From contig NZ_KB903249.1 in NCBI RefSeq assembly GCF_000379685.1, positions 1,319,911-1,383,910 of the forward strand: a DNA stretch of 64,000 bases, given 5' to 3'. The notes beneath the pieces were generated by a model. It ran no database searches and was not told the DNA's origin. It was given only the letters and a program-made list of their open reading frames with translations. The stretch comes from Catelliglobosispora koreensis DSM 44566. Its GTDB lineage: Bacteria > Actinomycetota > Actinomycetes > Mycobacteriales > Micromonosporaceae. Below are positions 16,274 to 24,695 of this stretch, piece by piece. Numbering within the stretch: position 1 is the first letter of the stretch; each line of letters opens with the position of its first letter. A program made the position numbers and the translations under genes.

Positions 16274-16879
16274 ATGACCTCCGCGACGCGCACCGACGAG
16301 ACGATCCGCCGTGATCTCATTGGCGCCCTCGCCGGGTGCGTGGCCGAGAAGGGCTACGCCGCCACGACGATCGCCGATATCGTCGCCATGGCTCACGTGT
16401 CCAAGCGGACGTTCTATGAACACTTCTCGGGCAAGGAAGACTGCCTGCTGTCGCTGTATGAACACGTCACCGGCAACTTGGTGAAAGTGATTCGGGGCGC
16501 GGGAACGGCCGCCGAGATGAACTGGAAAACCCTCGTGACCAACGGGGCGGCCGCGTTTCTATCCGCTTTGGACTCGATGCCGGAGTTCTCCCGTACCCTC
16601 CTGGTTGAATTGCAGGGAGCGGGACCCAGAGCGTTCCGCACGCGGCAGGAAACCTTGCGCCGCTTCGCCCGGACGATTGTCGACCTGGTCGAGCTCGGCC
16701 GCGCGTCCAATCCCGACATTGGCCCGCTGACGACCTCGCAGGCACTCGCGATCGTTGGTGGCATTAATGAATTGCTGCTGCAGGCGATCGATCAACCGTC
16801 GCGTCCGGACCGTCCTTTCTCGGCGCTGCACGGTGATGTGGTCATGCTGATGTCGGCGGTGCTCACGTACCAGCCATAG
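16274..16879 (+). CDS. TetR-family transcriptional regulator
   Basis: The 201-residue regulator has an N-terminal TetR HTH at about 10-56 (GYAATTIADIVAMAHVSKRTFYEHFSGKEDCLL) and an all-helical ligand-binding domain. The start at ATG 16274 leaves 18 bp to the divergent epimerase gene, so it very likely controls that gene and itself from the shared gap. Longer forms starting upstream would run through the epimerase promoter and are unlikely. The ligand is unknown. Confidence 0.8.
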   Translation: MTSATRTDETIRRDLIGALAGCVAEKGYAATTIADIVAMAHVSKRTFYEHFSGKEDCLLSLYEHVTGNLVKVIRGAGTAAEMNWKTLVTNGAAAFLSALDSMPEFSRTLLVELQGAGPRAFRTRQETLRRFARTIVDLVELGRASNPDIGPLTTSQALAIVGGINELLLQAIDQPSRPDRPFSALHGDVVMLMSAVLTYQP

Positions 16880-16883
16880 GCCA

Positions 16884-16912
16884 TTGCCTTTGGGAGCGCT
16901 TCCATGTAACAC
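16884..16912 (+). promoter_or_regulatory. GH6 promoter with CebR-like operator in the spacer
   Basis: A -35 TTGCCT (16884-16889) and -10 TAACAC (16907-16912) are 17 bases apart. Between them lies TGGGAGCGCTTCCA (16891-16904), 13 of 14 bases identical to the palindrome TGGGAGCGCTCCCA bound by CebR in Streptomyces and CelR in Thermobifida. A repressor there would block RNA polymerase until cellobiose releases it. A half-match (10 of 14) lies at 17014-17027 next to the ribosome site. Confidence 0.65.
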
Positions 16913-17037
16913 TGTGGACACACGAGCGGTTCAGGGCAGGACCGTGAGTGCTTAATGACGCCGCCTGTTCCGGGCCTGGCATGTCTTCCTCAATTCGGCA
17001 TTTCTTTTGTTGATATGCACGCTCCCAAGGAGAAGGC

Positions 17038-19350
17038 ATGAACCTGCGCAGAAAAGCTGCGTTGGCTGGGGCTGGCCTGCTAGCCATCGCCGGGGTGACC
17101 CTCCCGGTAACGGCAGCTCACGCAGCAGCCTCATGTGAAGTCACGTACACGGCCAATCCGTGGACGGAAGGCCCGTCTAGCGGCGGCTTCACGGCCAACA
17201 TCACCGTCAAGAACACCGGTGACGCCTGGACCACCTGGACCCTGACCTTCGCCCTCCCGGCCGGTCAGACCTTTGGAAACGGCTGGTCCGCGAACTGGAC
17301 CACCTCCGGGCAAAACGTGACCGCTACACCGCTCGACTGGAACAAGAACCTCGGCACCGGCGCGTCCACCGGGATCGGGTTCAACGGCCGGTGGACCGGC
17401 AGCTACTCCGGTGGCCCGTCATCGTTCGCGGTGAACGGGGTCGCCTGCAACGGCCAGCCTCCGGTCAACCAGCTGCCCTCGGTCAGCCTGACCAGCCCGA
17501 CGGCCGGTGCCTCCTTCGCCGTTGGAACGGCTGTGCCCCTGGGCGCGAACGCCTCTGACTCGGACGGAACCGTTGCCCGGGTTGACTTCCTGGTGGACGG
17601 GGCGGTTGTCGCCAGCGACACCTCTAGCCCGTACACCGGCAGTGCCACCGGCCTGGCCGTTGGCACGCACACCGCCGCCGCCCGCGCGGTGGACAACCTT
17701 GGTGGCACAACGACTACCGCGAACGTCTCGTTCACGGTGACCGGGACGCAAACACCGTCCATTGTGCTCACTCCGGCAGCACTGTCCGTGGCCGAAGGTG
17801 GCTCGGCTTCGCTCAACGTGAAGCTGAACGCGGCCCCGTCGGGCAACGTCTCCGTGGCGCTCGCGCGCACCGGCGACACCTCCATCACCGTCAGTTCTCC
17901 GGTCACCCTGACCACGTCCAACTGGAACACGGGCGTCAACGCCACGGTTTCAGCGGCCGAGGACAGCGACTCCGTCAACGGCACCGCGACGATCGCGGCG
18001 TCGGCCACCGGTTACACCGGGGCACAGGCGAACGTGACCGAGATTGACAACGACGTCATTGGACGCGTCGATAACCCCTACGTGGGTTCGACCGGATACG
18101 TCAACCCGCTGTGGCGGGCCAACGCACTGGCCGAACCGGGCGGCAGCCGGGTCGCCAACACGCCGACGTTCGTGTGGTTCGACCGGATCAGCGCGCTCTA
18201 CGGCAACGGCAGCCCGACCACCGGCAACATGGGGCTCGAAGCGCACCTGAACGAAGCTGTCGTTCAGGATGCCGCCAACGGCGCCGCGCCACTGGTGTTC
18301 CAGATGGTTGTTTACAACCTGCCCGGCCGTGACTGCTCCGCTCTCGCCTCCAACGGCGAACTGGGTGTCAGCGAACTGCCGCGGTACAAGGCGGAATACA
18401 TCGACCCGATGGCCGAGATCCTGGCTCGCCCCGCATACGCGAACCTGCGGATCGTGGCCACCATCGAGATCGACTCGCTGCCGAACCTCGTGACGAACCT
18501 CAGCATCGCCAAGTGCGCCACCATGAACTCCAACGGTGGCTACGTCAACGGTGTTGGCTACGCACTGCGCAAGCTCGGTGCGATCCCGAACGTCTACAAC
18601 TACATTGACTCCGCTCACCACGGCTGGATCGGCTGGGACAGCAACTTCGGCCCGACCGCTCAGAAGCTGTTCGAAGCGGCCAATGCCGAAGGCAGCACCC
18701 CGGCGAACGTGCACGGCTTCATCACCAACACCGCCAACACGTCCGCTCTCCGTGAGCCTTACATCAACCTGCAGGGCTCCATCGGCGGGGCACAGGTCCG
18801 CTCGTCGACCTGGGTGGACTGGAACCAGTACAACGACGAACTCACGTTCGCTCAAGCGTTCCGGTCACGTCTCGTGACGCAGGGCTTCAGTCCCAACATC
18901 GGCATGCTCATCGACACGTCCCGCAACGGCTGGGGCAACTGTGTTGTCACCCCGTGTGCCGGTGGCGGGGCGACCCGGCCAACGGCGGCGAGCACGTCGA
19001 CCGTGCTCAACACGAACATCAACCAGTCGCGCATCGACCGCCGCATCCACAAGGGCAACTGGTGCAACCAGGCCGGTGCCGGTATGGGCGAGCGCCCAAC
19101 GGCAGCCCCGGAAACCGGTATCGACGCCTACGTCTGGGCCAAGCCGCCGGGCGAGTCCGACGGCTCGAGCACCGAGATCCCGAACAACGAAGGCAAGGGC
19201 TTCGACCGCATGTGTGACCCGACCTATACAGGCAACAACCTGAACGGGAACAACATGTCTGGCTCGCTGCCCGGTGCACCGCTGTCGGGACACTGGTTCT
19301 CGGCTCAGTTCCAGCAGCTGATGGCGAACGCTTACCCACCGCTGCCCTAA
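17038..19350 (+). CDS. Secreted GH6 cellobiohydrolase with CBM2, Ig-like and Calx-beta domains
   Basis: A 770-residue exocellulase. Signal peptide 1-31 ends at AHA-A; CBM2 about 32-137 with conserved Trp and paired Cys; an Ig-like (Big) domain about 145-233; a Calx-beta-like domain about 240-338; GH6 about 343-770. GH6 marks include VVYNLPGRDCSA, carrying a probable catalytic Asp near 431, WIGWDSN, and the C-terminal WAKPPGESDG. Long loop insertions with extra Cys fit a tunnel-forming cellobiohydrolase releasing cellobiose from the non-reducing end. AAGGAG precedes the ATG. Regulation by a CebR-like repressor is likely. Confidence 0.9.
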   Translation: MNLRRKAALAGAGLLAIAGVTLPVTAAHAAASCEVTYTANPWTEGPSSGGFTANITVKNTGDAWTTWTLTFALPAGQTFGNGWSANWTTSGQNVTATPLDWNKNLGTGASTGIGFNGRWTGSYSGGPSSFAVNGVACNGQPPVNQLPSVSLTSPTAGASFAVGTAVPLGANASDSDGTVARVDFLVDGAVVASDTSSPYTGSATGLAVGTHTAAARAVDNLGGTTTTANVSFTVTGTQTPSIVLTPAALSVAEGGSASLNVKLNAAPSGNVSVALARTGDTSITVSSPVTLTTSNWNTGVNATVSAAEDSDSVNGTATIAASATGYTGAQANVTEIDNDVIGRVDNPYVGSTGYVNPLWRANALAEPGGSRVANTPTFVWFDRISALYGNGSPTTGNMGLEAHLNEAVVQDAANGAAPLVFQMVVYNLPGRDCSALASNGELGVSELPRYKAEYIDPMAEILARPAYANLRIVATIEIDSLPNLVTNLSIAKCATMNSNGGYVNGVGYALRKLGAIPNVYNYIDSAHHGWIGWDSNFGPTAQKLFEAANAEGSTPANVHGFITNTANTSALREPYINLQGSIGGAQVRSSTWVDWNQYNDELTFAQAFRSRLVTQGFSPNIGMLIDTSRNGWGNCVVTPCAGGGATRPTAASTSTVLNTNINQSRIDRRIHKGNWCNQAGAGMGERPTAAPETGIDAYVWAKPPGESDGSSTEIPNNEGKGFDRMCDPTYTGNNLNGNNMSGSLPGAPLSGHWFSAQFQQLMANAYPPLP

Positions 19351-19361
19351 GTTAGGGCGGC

Positions 19362-19402
19362 TTGCGCGAGGGTCACTAGTAGAACTTGTGGCCCTCGCGC
19401 AA
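19362..19402. terminator. Bidirectional hairpin between GH6 and YdeI genes
   Basis: An 11-bp perfect stem (19362-19372 with 19392-19402), extended by further pairs, lies between convergent genes and overlaps the last codons of the YdeI-like gene. It can serve both strands. Confidence 0.6.
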
Positions 19403-19927
19403 CTGTGTGAGCAGTTTCTCTTTGGTTTCAGCGCGCTTGGCTTGGGTGAACCGGTGGATGTAGGCATAGCGATTCTGTGAGTTCAGCTTTTCCATCTGCT
19501 GGAGTGCTTCTGGGTCGGCCGCGACCTCTGGCGGCACCTGTGCTGTGGCCGGACCGGAATAGGCCCGCTCCCAACGGCCGTCGGCTTTGGCCAGATCGAC
19601 CTGAGTCTGCCCGGCCGGGCGCATCCGCCCGCTCGCGATGAGCGCTTCGGCTTTCTCCGTATTGATTTTCGACCAGATGCTGCGTTTGCGCCGGGGCGTG
19701 AACCGCTGCTGATAGAAGTCATCGTCGATCCGTTTGGCCTGACCGTCGATCCACCCGAAACACAGCGCGACTTCCAGCGCCTCGGCGTAGTTGACGCTTT
19801 GAATGCCGCGGCCCTTCTTCGCGAATTTGACCAGGACCCCGTCACTTATCGCGTGTTCCTTTTCCAGCCAGCGCTCAAAGTCTTGCTGGGTCTCGAAGCC
19901 GAGCAACGGCAACTCATCTTTCGCCAT
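19376..19927 (-). CDS. YdeI/OmpD-associated family protein
   Basis: The 183-residue cytoplasmic protein fits the YdeI/OmpD-associated family. It has a Glu/Trp-rich N-terminus with FERWLEKEHA, a core SVNYAEALEVALCFGWIDGQ near 50-70, then RFTPRRKRSIWSKINTEKAE and a C-terminal R.AYIHRFTQAKRAETKEK helix. Relatives are linked to bacteriocin or peptide resistance in enterobacteria, but the mechanism is not known and does not transfer automatically to an actinomycete. Confidence 0.8.
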   Translation of the reverse strand: MAKDELPLLGFETQQDFERWLEKEHAISDGVLVKFAKKGRGIQSVNYAEALEVALCFGWIDGQAKRIDDDFYQQRFTPRRKRSIWSKINTEKAEALIASGRMRPAGQTQVDLAKADGRWERAYSGPATAQVPPEVAADPEALQQMEKLNSQNRYAYIHRFTQAKRAETKEKLLTQLREGHKFY

Positions 19928-19936
19928 GGGATCAGG

Positions 19937-20932
19937 TTAGTGGGCCATGAGAGCGAGTGCGGCGGGAGTGTTGCGCTCACCCTCGATATCTTCGGGACGG
20001 ATCGCGTGGTCGAGCAGGCGGACCTGTTCGTCGGTCAGCGAAAACTCCGTCGCCTCAACGTTTTCACGCAGGTGCTCCGGCCGGGTGCTGCTCGGGATCG
20101 GCACGATGTCCTGCCCCTTGCTCAGCAGCCAGGCGAGAGCGAGCTGAGCGGTGGTGCAGCCGACCTCAGCGGCGATCTTGTTGACGCGGTCCACTAAACC
20201 CAGGTTGTGTTGCAGATTCGGGCTGCGAAACCTGGGCAGGGATCGCCTCAGATCTCCGGGGGAAAGCAAATGCCATTCCGGTGGGCGCTGCGACAGCAGG
20301 GCCCGGCTCAAAGGGGAGTACGCCACGAGCCCGACCCCAAGCTCACGGGCCGCCGCGATCGTGCCGCTTTCCAAGTGCCGGCTGATGAGGGAGTATTCGC
20401 TTTGCAGAGCAGTGATCGGGTAGACCGCGCACGCCCGGCGCAGCGTCGCGGGGTCCACTTCGGACAGCCCGAGGTAGCGCACTTTGCCCGCGGTGACCAG
20501 TTCGGTCATCGTGCCGACGACTTCTTCGATCGGAATCCGGCGGTCGTGGCGGTGCAGGTAATACAGGTCGATGTGGTCTGTTTTCAAGCGGCGCAACGAA
20601 TCGTCGATGGAGCCGAGGATGTGCTCGCGTGAGTTGTTGGCCACCAGGCGGTTGCCCTGGCGGACGACACCGAACTTGGTGGCGAGGACGATTTCGTCGC
20701 GGCGGTTTTCCAGAGCGTCGCCGAGCACAACTTCGTTAGCCGACTCACCGTGCTGCGGAGCGCCATAGGAGGCGGCGGTGTCGAAATAGGTGACACCGAG
20801 GTCAATGGCCAGCTGAACGGATTTGGTGAATCCGGCGACGTTAGCGGGCCCATAGAACTCTGACATGGGCATGCAGCCCAATCCCAACTCGGACACGGCG
20901 AGCCGGGTGTTGCCCAGAAGGCGGTTACGCAT
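19937..20932 (-). CDS. Aldo/keto reductase
   Basis: A 331-residue NADP-dependent oxidoreductase with a TIM-barrel pattern. The catalytic Asp and Tyr are in YFDTAASYG near 49-57, the Lys in IVLATKFGV near 81-89, and the His in DLYYLHRHD near 121-129. The SPLSRALLS and PIPSSTRPEHLRENVEA segments bind the cofactor. It resembles AKR13/YakC-type enzymes that reduce aldehydes. Its first eight bases overlap the 3' end of the Scr1-type regulator gene, so the two form an operon. Confidence 0.85.
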   Translation of the reverse strand: MRNRLLGNTRLAVSELGLGCMPMSEFYGPANVAGFTKSVQLAIDLGVTYFDTAASYGAPQHGESANEVVLGDALENRRDEIVLATKFGVVRQGNRLVANNSREHILGSIDDSLRRLKTDHIDLYYLHRHDRRIPIEEVVGTMTELVTAGKVRYLGLSEVDPATLRRACAVYPITALQSEYSLISRHLESGTIAAARELGVGLVAYSPLSRALLSQRPPEWHLLSPGDLRRSLPRFRSPNLQHNLGLVDRVNKIAAEVGCTTAQLALAWLLSKGQDIVPIPSSTRPEHLRENVEATEFSLTDEQVRLLDHAIRPEDIEGERNTPAALALMAH

Positions 20933-21800
20933 CTGCGAAGGATTTCATGATCCGTCTTATCGATTCCTTGGGGCTGAGCGCGTTCCTGCTGAGCAGCTCA
21001 AAGTCTTGCGTATAGGCATGAACTTCGGGTTCAGCATCGATGAAGAACGTGCGGGACTTGTTTTCCAGGTACACCACATCAGGCGCACCGCTGGCGTATG
21101 ACTCCAGAATCGAGAACGAGCCGGCCGAGACCGGCGGTTGCCCCGCGGCGAAAGGAAGCACCTGAAGGGTGATGTTTGGGCGGCGGGCGCACTCGACAAG
21201 CCAATGCAGCTGCTCGTCGACGACGTCTGAACGGGCCTCCTCCCGTGTCATGACGCGCCGGTGCAGCACGGCCTCGTCAATGACGGCAGTCAGCTGAAGG
21301 GGCGGCCGGGTGCTGCGGGTCAGGATTTCCTGCCGGCGGCGCACGATGTCGACCCGGCGCTCCACTTCGGACACAGACGGCCGGTGTGGTGCGTTCATGA
21401 TGATGCTGCGGGCGAAGGCCGGCGTCAGCAGCAGCGCGTGCGGGATGAGGGCGCAATAGCATTGCAGCGACGACGATCCGGCTTCGAGCTTGAGCAGGCT
21501 GGAGTAGCCGGAGCTAAGCGTTTCAGCGTAGGCGTCCCACCAGCCACGGGCTTGGGCCGACGGGGCTAGCCGGCGCAGGTAGGTCGCTCGCTCAGTGGGC
21601 GCGTCATATAGCTCGATGAGCCGGTCGAGGTCCTCAGGGCTGATGCCGATGCGGCCGTTTTCGATCCGGGACACTTTGGACGGTGACCAGCCCAGCCGCT
21701 CGGCGACTTCCTTGCCGTTGAGATTGGCGGTCGCACGCAGGGTGCGCAGCTCTCTGGCGAGCTGACGTTCGCGAACCGAAGGAGTATCGCGTTCACTCAC
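20925..21800 (-). CDS. Scr1-type regulator (XRE HTH + DUF5753)
   Basis: The 291-residue protein has an XRE helix-turn-helix at about 12-70 (ELRTLRATANLNGKEVAERLGWSPSKVSRIENG) followed by the DUF5753 domain to the end. Actinomycete genomes hold many such regulators, often next to small DUF397 genes; no DUF397 partner is visible here. It is divergent from the ATP-grasp gene across a 152-bp AT-rich gap that contains two palindromes, so it probably controls that gene and its own operon with the aldo/keto reductase. Confidence 0.8.
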   Translation of the reverse strand: MSERDTPSVRERQLARELRTLRATANLNGKEVAERLGWSPSKVSRIENGRIGISPEDLDRLIELYDAPTERATYLRRLAPSAQARGWWDAYAETLSSGYSSLLKLEAGSSSLQCYCALIPHALLLTPAFARSIIMNAPHRPSVSEVERRVDIVRRRQEILTRSTRPPLQLTAVIDEAVLHRRVMTREEARSDVVDEQLHWLVECARRPNITLQVLPFAAGQPPVSAGSFSILESYASGAPDVVYLENKSRTFFIDAEPEVHAYTQDFELLSRNALSPKESIRRIMKSFADA

Positions 21801-21840
21801 TGTCCTGCGAAACCTTCCGTTTCAAGCACGCGAGAATTCT

Positions 21841-21880
21841 ACATCGGAATGATGTCAGCATATGTTCGTGCAATATTGCA
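21841..21880. promoter_or_regulatory. Two palindromes in the AT-rich divergent promoter
   Basis: TGCAATATTGCA at 21869-21880 is a perfect 12-bp palindrome, and ACATC-N5-GATGT at 21841-21855 is a second inverted repeat. They lie between the Scr1-type regulator and the ATP-grasp gene, in a gap much richer in A/T than its surroundings. Either could be the operator of the adjacent HTH protein. Confidence 0.45.
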
Positions 21881-21952
21881 ATCCCTCTTTCGTAAAGACT
21901 TGATCTACCTGACACTCATCTCAGGTGTCCCAGCGATGAGGATGGTGTCAAG

Positions 21953-23146
21953 ATGACCATCAACCCACCGCTATTTGTCCTTGTGGAAGGCGACAGCCGC
22001 GATGGAGCGGCATTAGCTGCACAAGCTAAAGCGCACGGCATGACGGTGACCGTCCTGACGGACGCATCCGGTGCCACGGATGTTGACTCCCGTTCATGCG
22101 ACACGACCGATCCGGCCTGCATCGTCAGGTGCGTGCTGGGCTTAATGAGCCGCCACACGGTGGCTGCCCTGCTCCCGGGTCAGGAAAGGACGCTCGTCGC
22201 CGCGGTGGCTGCCGCCCGGGCATTGGGGCTCGATGGCCCGGACCCAGCGGCCGTCTGGGACACCCATCAAAAGCCACGGGCTAGAGCGCTGTCCAACGGC
22301 CTCGCCGCGAACCCGGTTCCGTTCTGGCTTCTGGAGCACCGCGACGACGTCGCTTCCGTTCCGGCCAGTCACTATCCGGTCGTCGCCAAACCTCCGGCCG
22401 CACGCGGTGGCGTCGGTGTCATGGCGTGTTCCTCGCCAAGTGAGCTGAAAAACTATGTGGCCGAATGGCTCGGGGCGCCAGACCACCGGGGCAAACCGAT
22501 AGCCGGCCCGCTGCTAGCCGAGAAATTCGTTTCGGGACCTGAGTATGCCGTGGAGCTTTTCCACGGCATTCCTGTCGCTATGGGGCGCAAAACCGTTGGC
22601 GGGCCAACTGGTTTCGTCGAGCTGGCGAGCGAGCTGGCCGCCTGGCACCGGTGGGAAGAGCGGCTGCTGCTGGCGCCCTTCGTGGAGCGCCTCGTGCAAA
22701 GGCTCGGGCTGGACTGGGGGCCCGTGCACATCGAGGTGCGGATTGAAAACGGTGTGCCCCGCCTCATCGAGGCGAGCTGGGGCCTTCCGGGCGGCATGAT
22801 CCCGGAACTCATCAAGCTAGCCACGGGAATCGACTACTACCGGTGCCTTGCCGACGCGGCGTGTGGCATCGATGTGAAACCTGAACCAGTGCAGGACCGG
22901 TGTGCGGCGGTCCGTTTCGTGACGACACCTGTCTCGGGACGCATCGCCGGCCACAATCTGGCTGGAGCGCTCGCGCTTGACGGCGTGGCCGATGCCGCGG
23001 TCTACCGGCAACGGGGGGAATTCGTTCCTACGACGACTCATGCCGGCCTGCGGCTGGGGCACGTCCTGGCGACGGGTTCGACTACCGGGCAGGCCGCTGC
23101 TACCGCCACAGCCGGTGTCAAACGGCTGGATCTGCGGGTGGCTTAG
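21953..23146 (+). CDS. ATP-grasp ligase-like protein
   Basis: This 397-residue protein has the ATP-grasp layout of L-amino-acid ligases: an N-terminal Rossmann-like half, the phosphate loop PVVAKPPAARGGVGV near 142-156, a central EKFVSGPEYAVEL strand near 190-202 and a late metal segment HIEVRIENGVPRLIEAS near 263-279. The usual ExN pair that binds Mg2+ reads E-A-S, so the Asn is missing. The expected chemistry is acyl-phosphate activation of a carboxylate and attack by an amine; substrates are unknown. No biosynthetic partner lies nearby. Confidence 0.7.
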   Translation: MTINPPLFVLVEGDSRDGAALAAQAKAHGMTVTVLTDASGATDVDSRSCDTTDPACIVRCVLGLMSRHTVAALLPGQERTLVAAVAAARALGLDGPDPAAVWDTHQKPRARALSNGLAANPVPFWLLEHRDDVASVPASHYPVVAKPPAARGGVGVMACSSPSELKNYVAEWLGAPDHRGKPIAGPLLAEKFVSGPEYAVELFHGIPVAMGRKTVGGPTGFVELASELAAWHRWEERLLLAPFVERLVQRLGLDWGPVHIEVRIENGVPRLIEASWGLPGGMIPELIKLATGIDYYRCLADAACGIDVKPEPVQDRCAAVRFVTTPVSGRIAGHNLAGALALDGVADAAVYRQRGEFVPTTTHAGLRLGHVLATGSTTGQAAATATAGVKRLDLRVA

Positions 23147-23164
23147 CACCCGGGGTGGGGGGAA

Positions 23165-23200
23165 GTGGCGAGGCCCGTGTCATCGCACCGGCCTCGCCAC
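23165..23200. terminator. Bidirectional hairpin terminator
   Basis: A perfect 11-bp stem GTGGCGAGGCC (23165-23175) pairs with 23190-23200 across a 14-nt loop, in the gap between the convergent ATP-grasp and DUF998 genes. Confidence 0.65.
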
Positions 23201-23207
23201 GCATGTC

Positions 23208-23831
23208 CTAGGCGGAGACTTTTCTGTAATGCGCGGTCACCGCGGCGATCCAGGTCCAGATGATGACGCCACCGGCGAACATGAGCCGGTAGTCAGCCAG
23301 GGCGAAGGAAGCTGACGTCAGCACCACTTCAGCCACGAGGACCGCGATGCTGTAGATGACCCAGCCACGCTTGCCTTCAGCGGCGAACCGCCGGGCGAAA
23401 ACGACGCAGGCGGCCATCAGGGCCAGGCTCGCGGCGGCAGGGGCGATGCCATGCAGGATCCCGTGCCAGCTCAGCTCCGCCGGGGCGCTATCTGGAGTTC
23501 CTATGGGGTACCCAAATGCCGGGTCCGCGACAAAGACGCCGCCCCAGATCAGCCCAATGCCGTAGACGCCGATGAGGATAGGTCCCCAAGTGCCGGCCCG
23601 GCCGGGGCTTAGCACCCGCCGCATGCCGAAGGCGGAAGCGAAGGCGAGCACTCCACATAGGACAAAGTTCGTGATCTGCAGCCAGCCCAGGTCGCCCAGG
23701 CTTAACAAGCTCAGCGGATGCTTCTTCGGATCGAAGCCCTCACGCGTCAGTTCCTGGATCAGCACCGTGATCACGAACAGGGGACCGGCGATGACTCCAG
23801 CGGTCAAAAGGTTCTTAGTTGTTTTCGTCAT
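23208..23831 (-). CDS. DUF998 membrane protein
   Basis: The 207-residue protein has six hydrophobic helices and the DUF998 pattern: an opening GPLFVITVLIQELTREGFDPKKHPLSLLSLG, a central AELSWHGILHGIAPA and a C-terminal block of helices. The family is uncharacterised; members are thought to be membrane sensors or transport-related. It is third in a run of minus-strand genes after the PBP and the desulfhydrase gene. Confidence 0.75.
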   Translation of the reverse strand: MTKTTKNLLTAGVIAGPLFVITVLIQELTREGFDPKKHPLSLLSLGDLGWLQITNFVLCGVLAFASAFGMRRVLSPGRAGTWGPILIGVYGIGLIWGGVFVADPAFGYPIGTPDSAPAELSWHGILHGIAPAAASLALMAACVVFARRFAAEGKRGWVIYSIAVLVAEVVLTSASFALADYRLMFAGGVIIWTWIAAVTAHYRKVSA

Positions 23832-23885
23832 GCCCGGTAAGACCGGGCGTCCCGGCCAGACTCATCGGTGCCGGTTCAAGATTTT

Positions 23886-24695
23886 TTAACCGGTGATCAC
23901 GGCACAGACGGTTGCCCCGGGGGCGAAGAAGCCACGGGCGTCCAGCGCATAGATGCCGTACATCATCTTGCCGGTGTAGATGGGGTCAAGGGCGATGCCG
24001 TGCCTGGCCCTGAAGTCCTCGACGAAGGCGAGTAACTCCGGCGGGCATTTGGCGTAGCCGCCAAAGTGGAAGGAGGTATCAATCGCCCAGTTGTCTCTCG
24101 GCTCCGGGAGCAGCTCTGCCACAGCATCGTGTAGGAACCCGCCTCCCTTCAGCACAGCGAAGCCCAGCGCGCGGCCAGTCTTGAGGCCGTGAGCCAGTCC
24201 GGCCAGCGTGCCGCCCGTGCCGACAGCGACACAGACGTAGTCATACGGGTCCAGCTCGGCGGCGAGCTCAGCGACCCCTTTGACCGCAAGGGAATTCGTG
24301 CCGCCCTCGGGGATGAGGTAGTAGTCGCCCGGCGGCGGCTGCTTGAGCCGGTACGCCGAACGATCCACATAGGACAGTTTCATCCCGCGGTCGACAGCGA
24401 AGCGCAGCACTGGATTGAGCGGCAGGTGCTCCTCTCCGCGCACGATGCCGATGGTGTGGAAACCGAAGAGGTGACCCGCGGCAGCTGTCGCGCGCAGGTG
24501 ATTGGAATACGCCCCGCCAAAGGTGAGCAACGTGTCGTGGCCTTGTTCTCTGGCCGTGGCTAGGTTGTATTTCAGCTTGCGCCACTTGTTGCCCGGCAGA
24601 TCCGGGTGGATCAGATCGTCACGCTTGAGGAGCAGGTGCACGCTGAGCCGCTCATCGTGCACCTGCTCCACCGGAGACGGCAGGGCAAGCTTCAC
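23886..24695 (-). CDS. D-cysteine desulfhydrase / ACC deaminase-like PLP enzyme
   Basis: A 269-residue fold-type II PLP enzyme. The Schiff-base Lys is in PGNKWRKLKYNL near 34-45 and the Ser/Asn contact in FGGAYSNHLRATAAAG near 59-74; VCVAVGTGGTLAGLAHG binds the cofactor phosphate. It is shorter than typical ACC deaminases (about 330) but similar to DcyD-like forms found in many bacteria. Substrate preference between D-cysteine and ACC cannot be decided from sequence. Its start overlaps the PBP stop by four bases. Confidence 0.8.
   Translation of the reverse strand: MKLALPSPVEQVHDERLSVHLLLKRDDLIHPDLPGNKWRKLKYNLATAREQGHDTLLTFGGAYSNHLRATAAAGHLFGFHTIGIVRGEEHLPLNPVLRFAVDRGMKLSYVDRSAYRLKQPPPGDYYLIPEGGTNSLAVKGVAELAAELDPYDYVCVAVGTGGTLAGLAHGLKTGRALGFAVLKGGGFLHDAVAELLPEPRDNWAIDTSFHFGGYAKCPPELLAFVEDFRARHGIALDPIYTGKMMYGIYALDARGFFAPGATVCAVITG

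Noticed and set aside
18044-18877. Alternative-frame Thr/Ser/Arg-rich proteins inside the GH6 gene
   Set aside because: They are shadows of the cellulase in other frames without signal, motif or ribosome site.
23871-23893. Terminator between the desulfhydrase and DUF998 genes
   Set aside because: The 6-bp CCGGTT/AACCGG stem overlaps the stop codon and the T-run is in the loop, so termination is doubtful.
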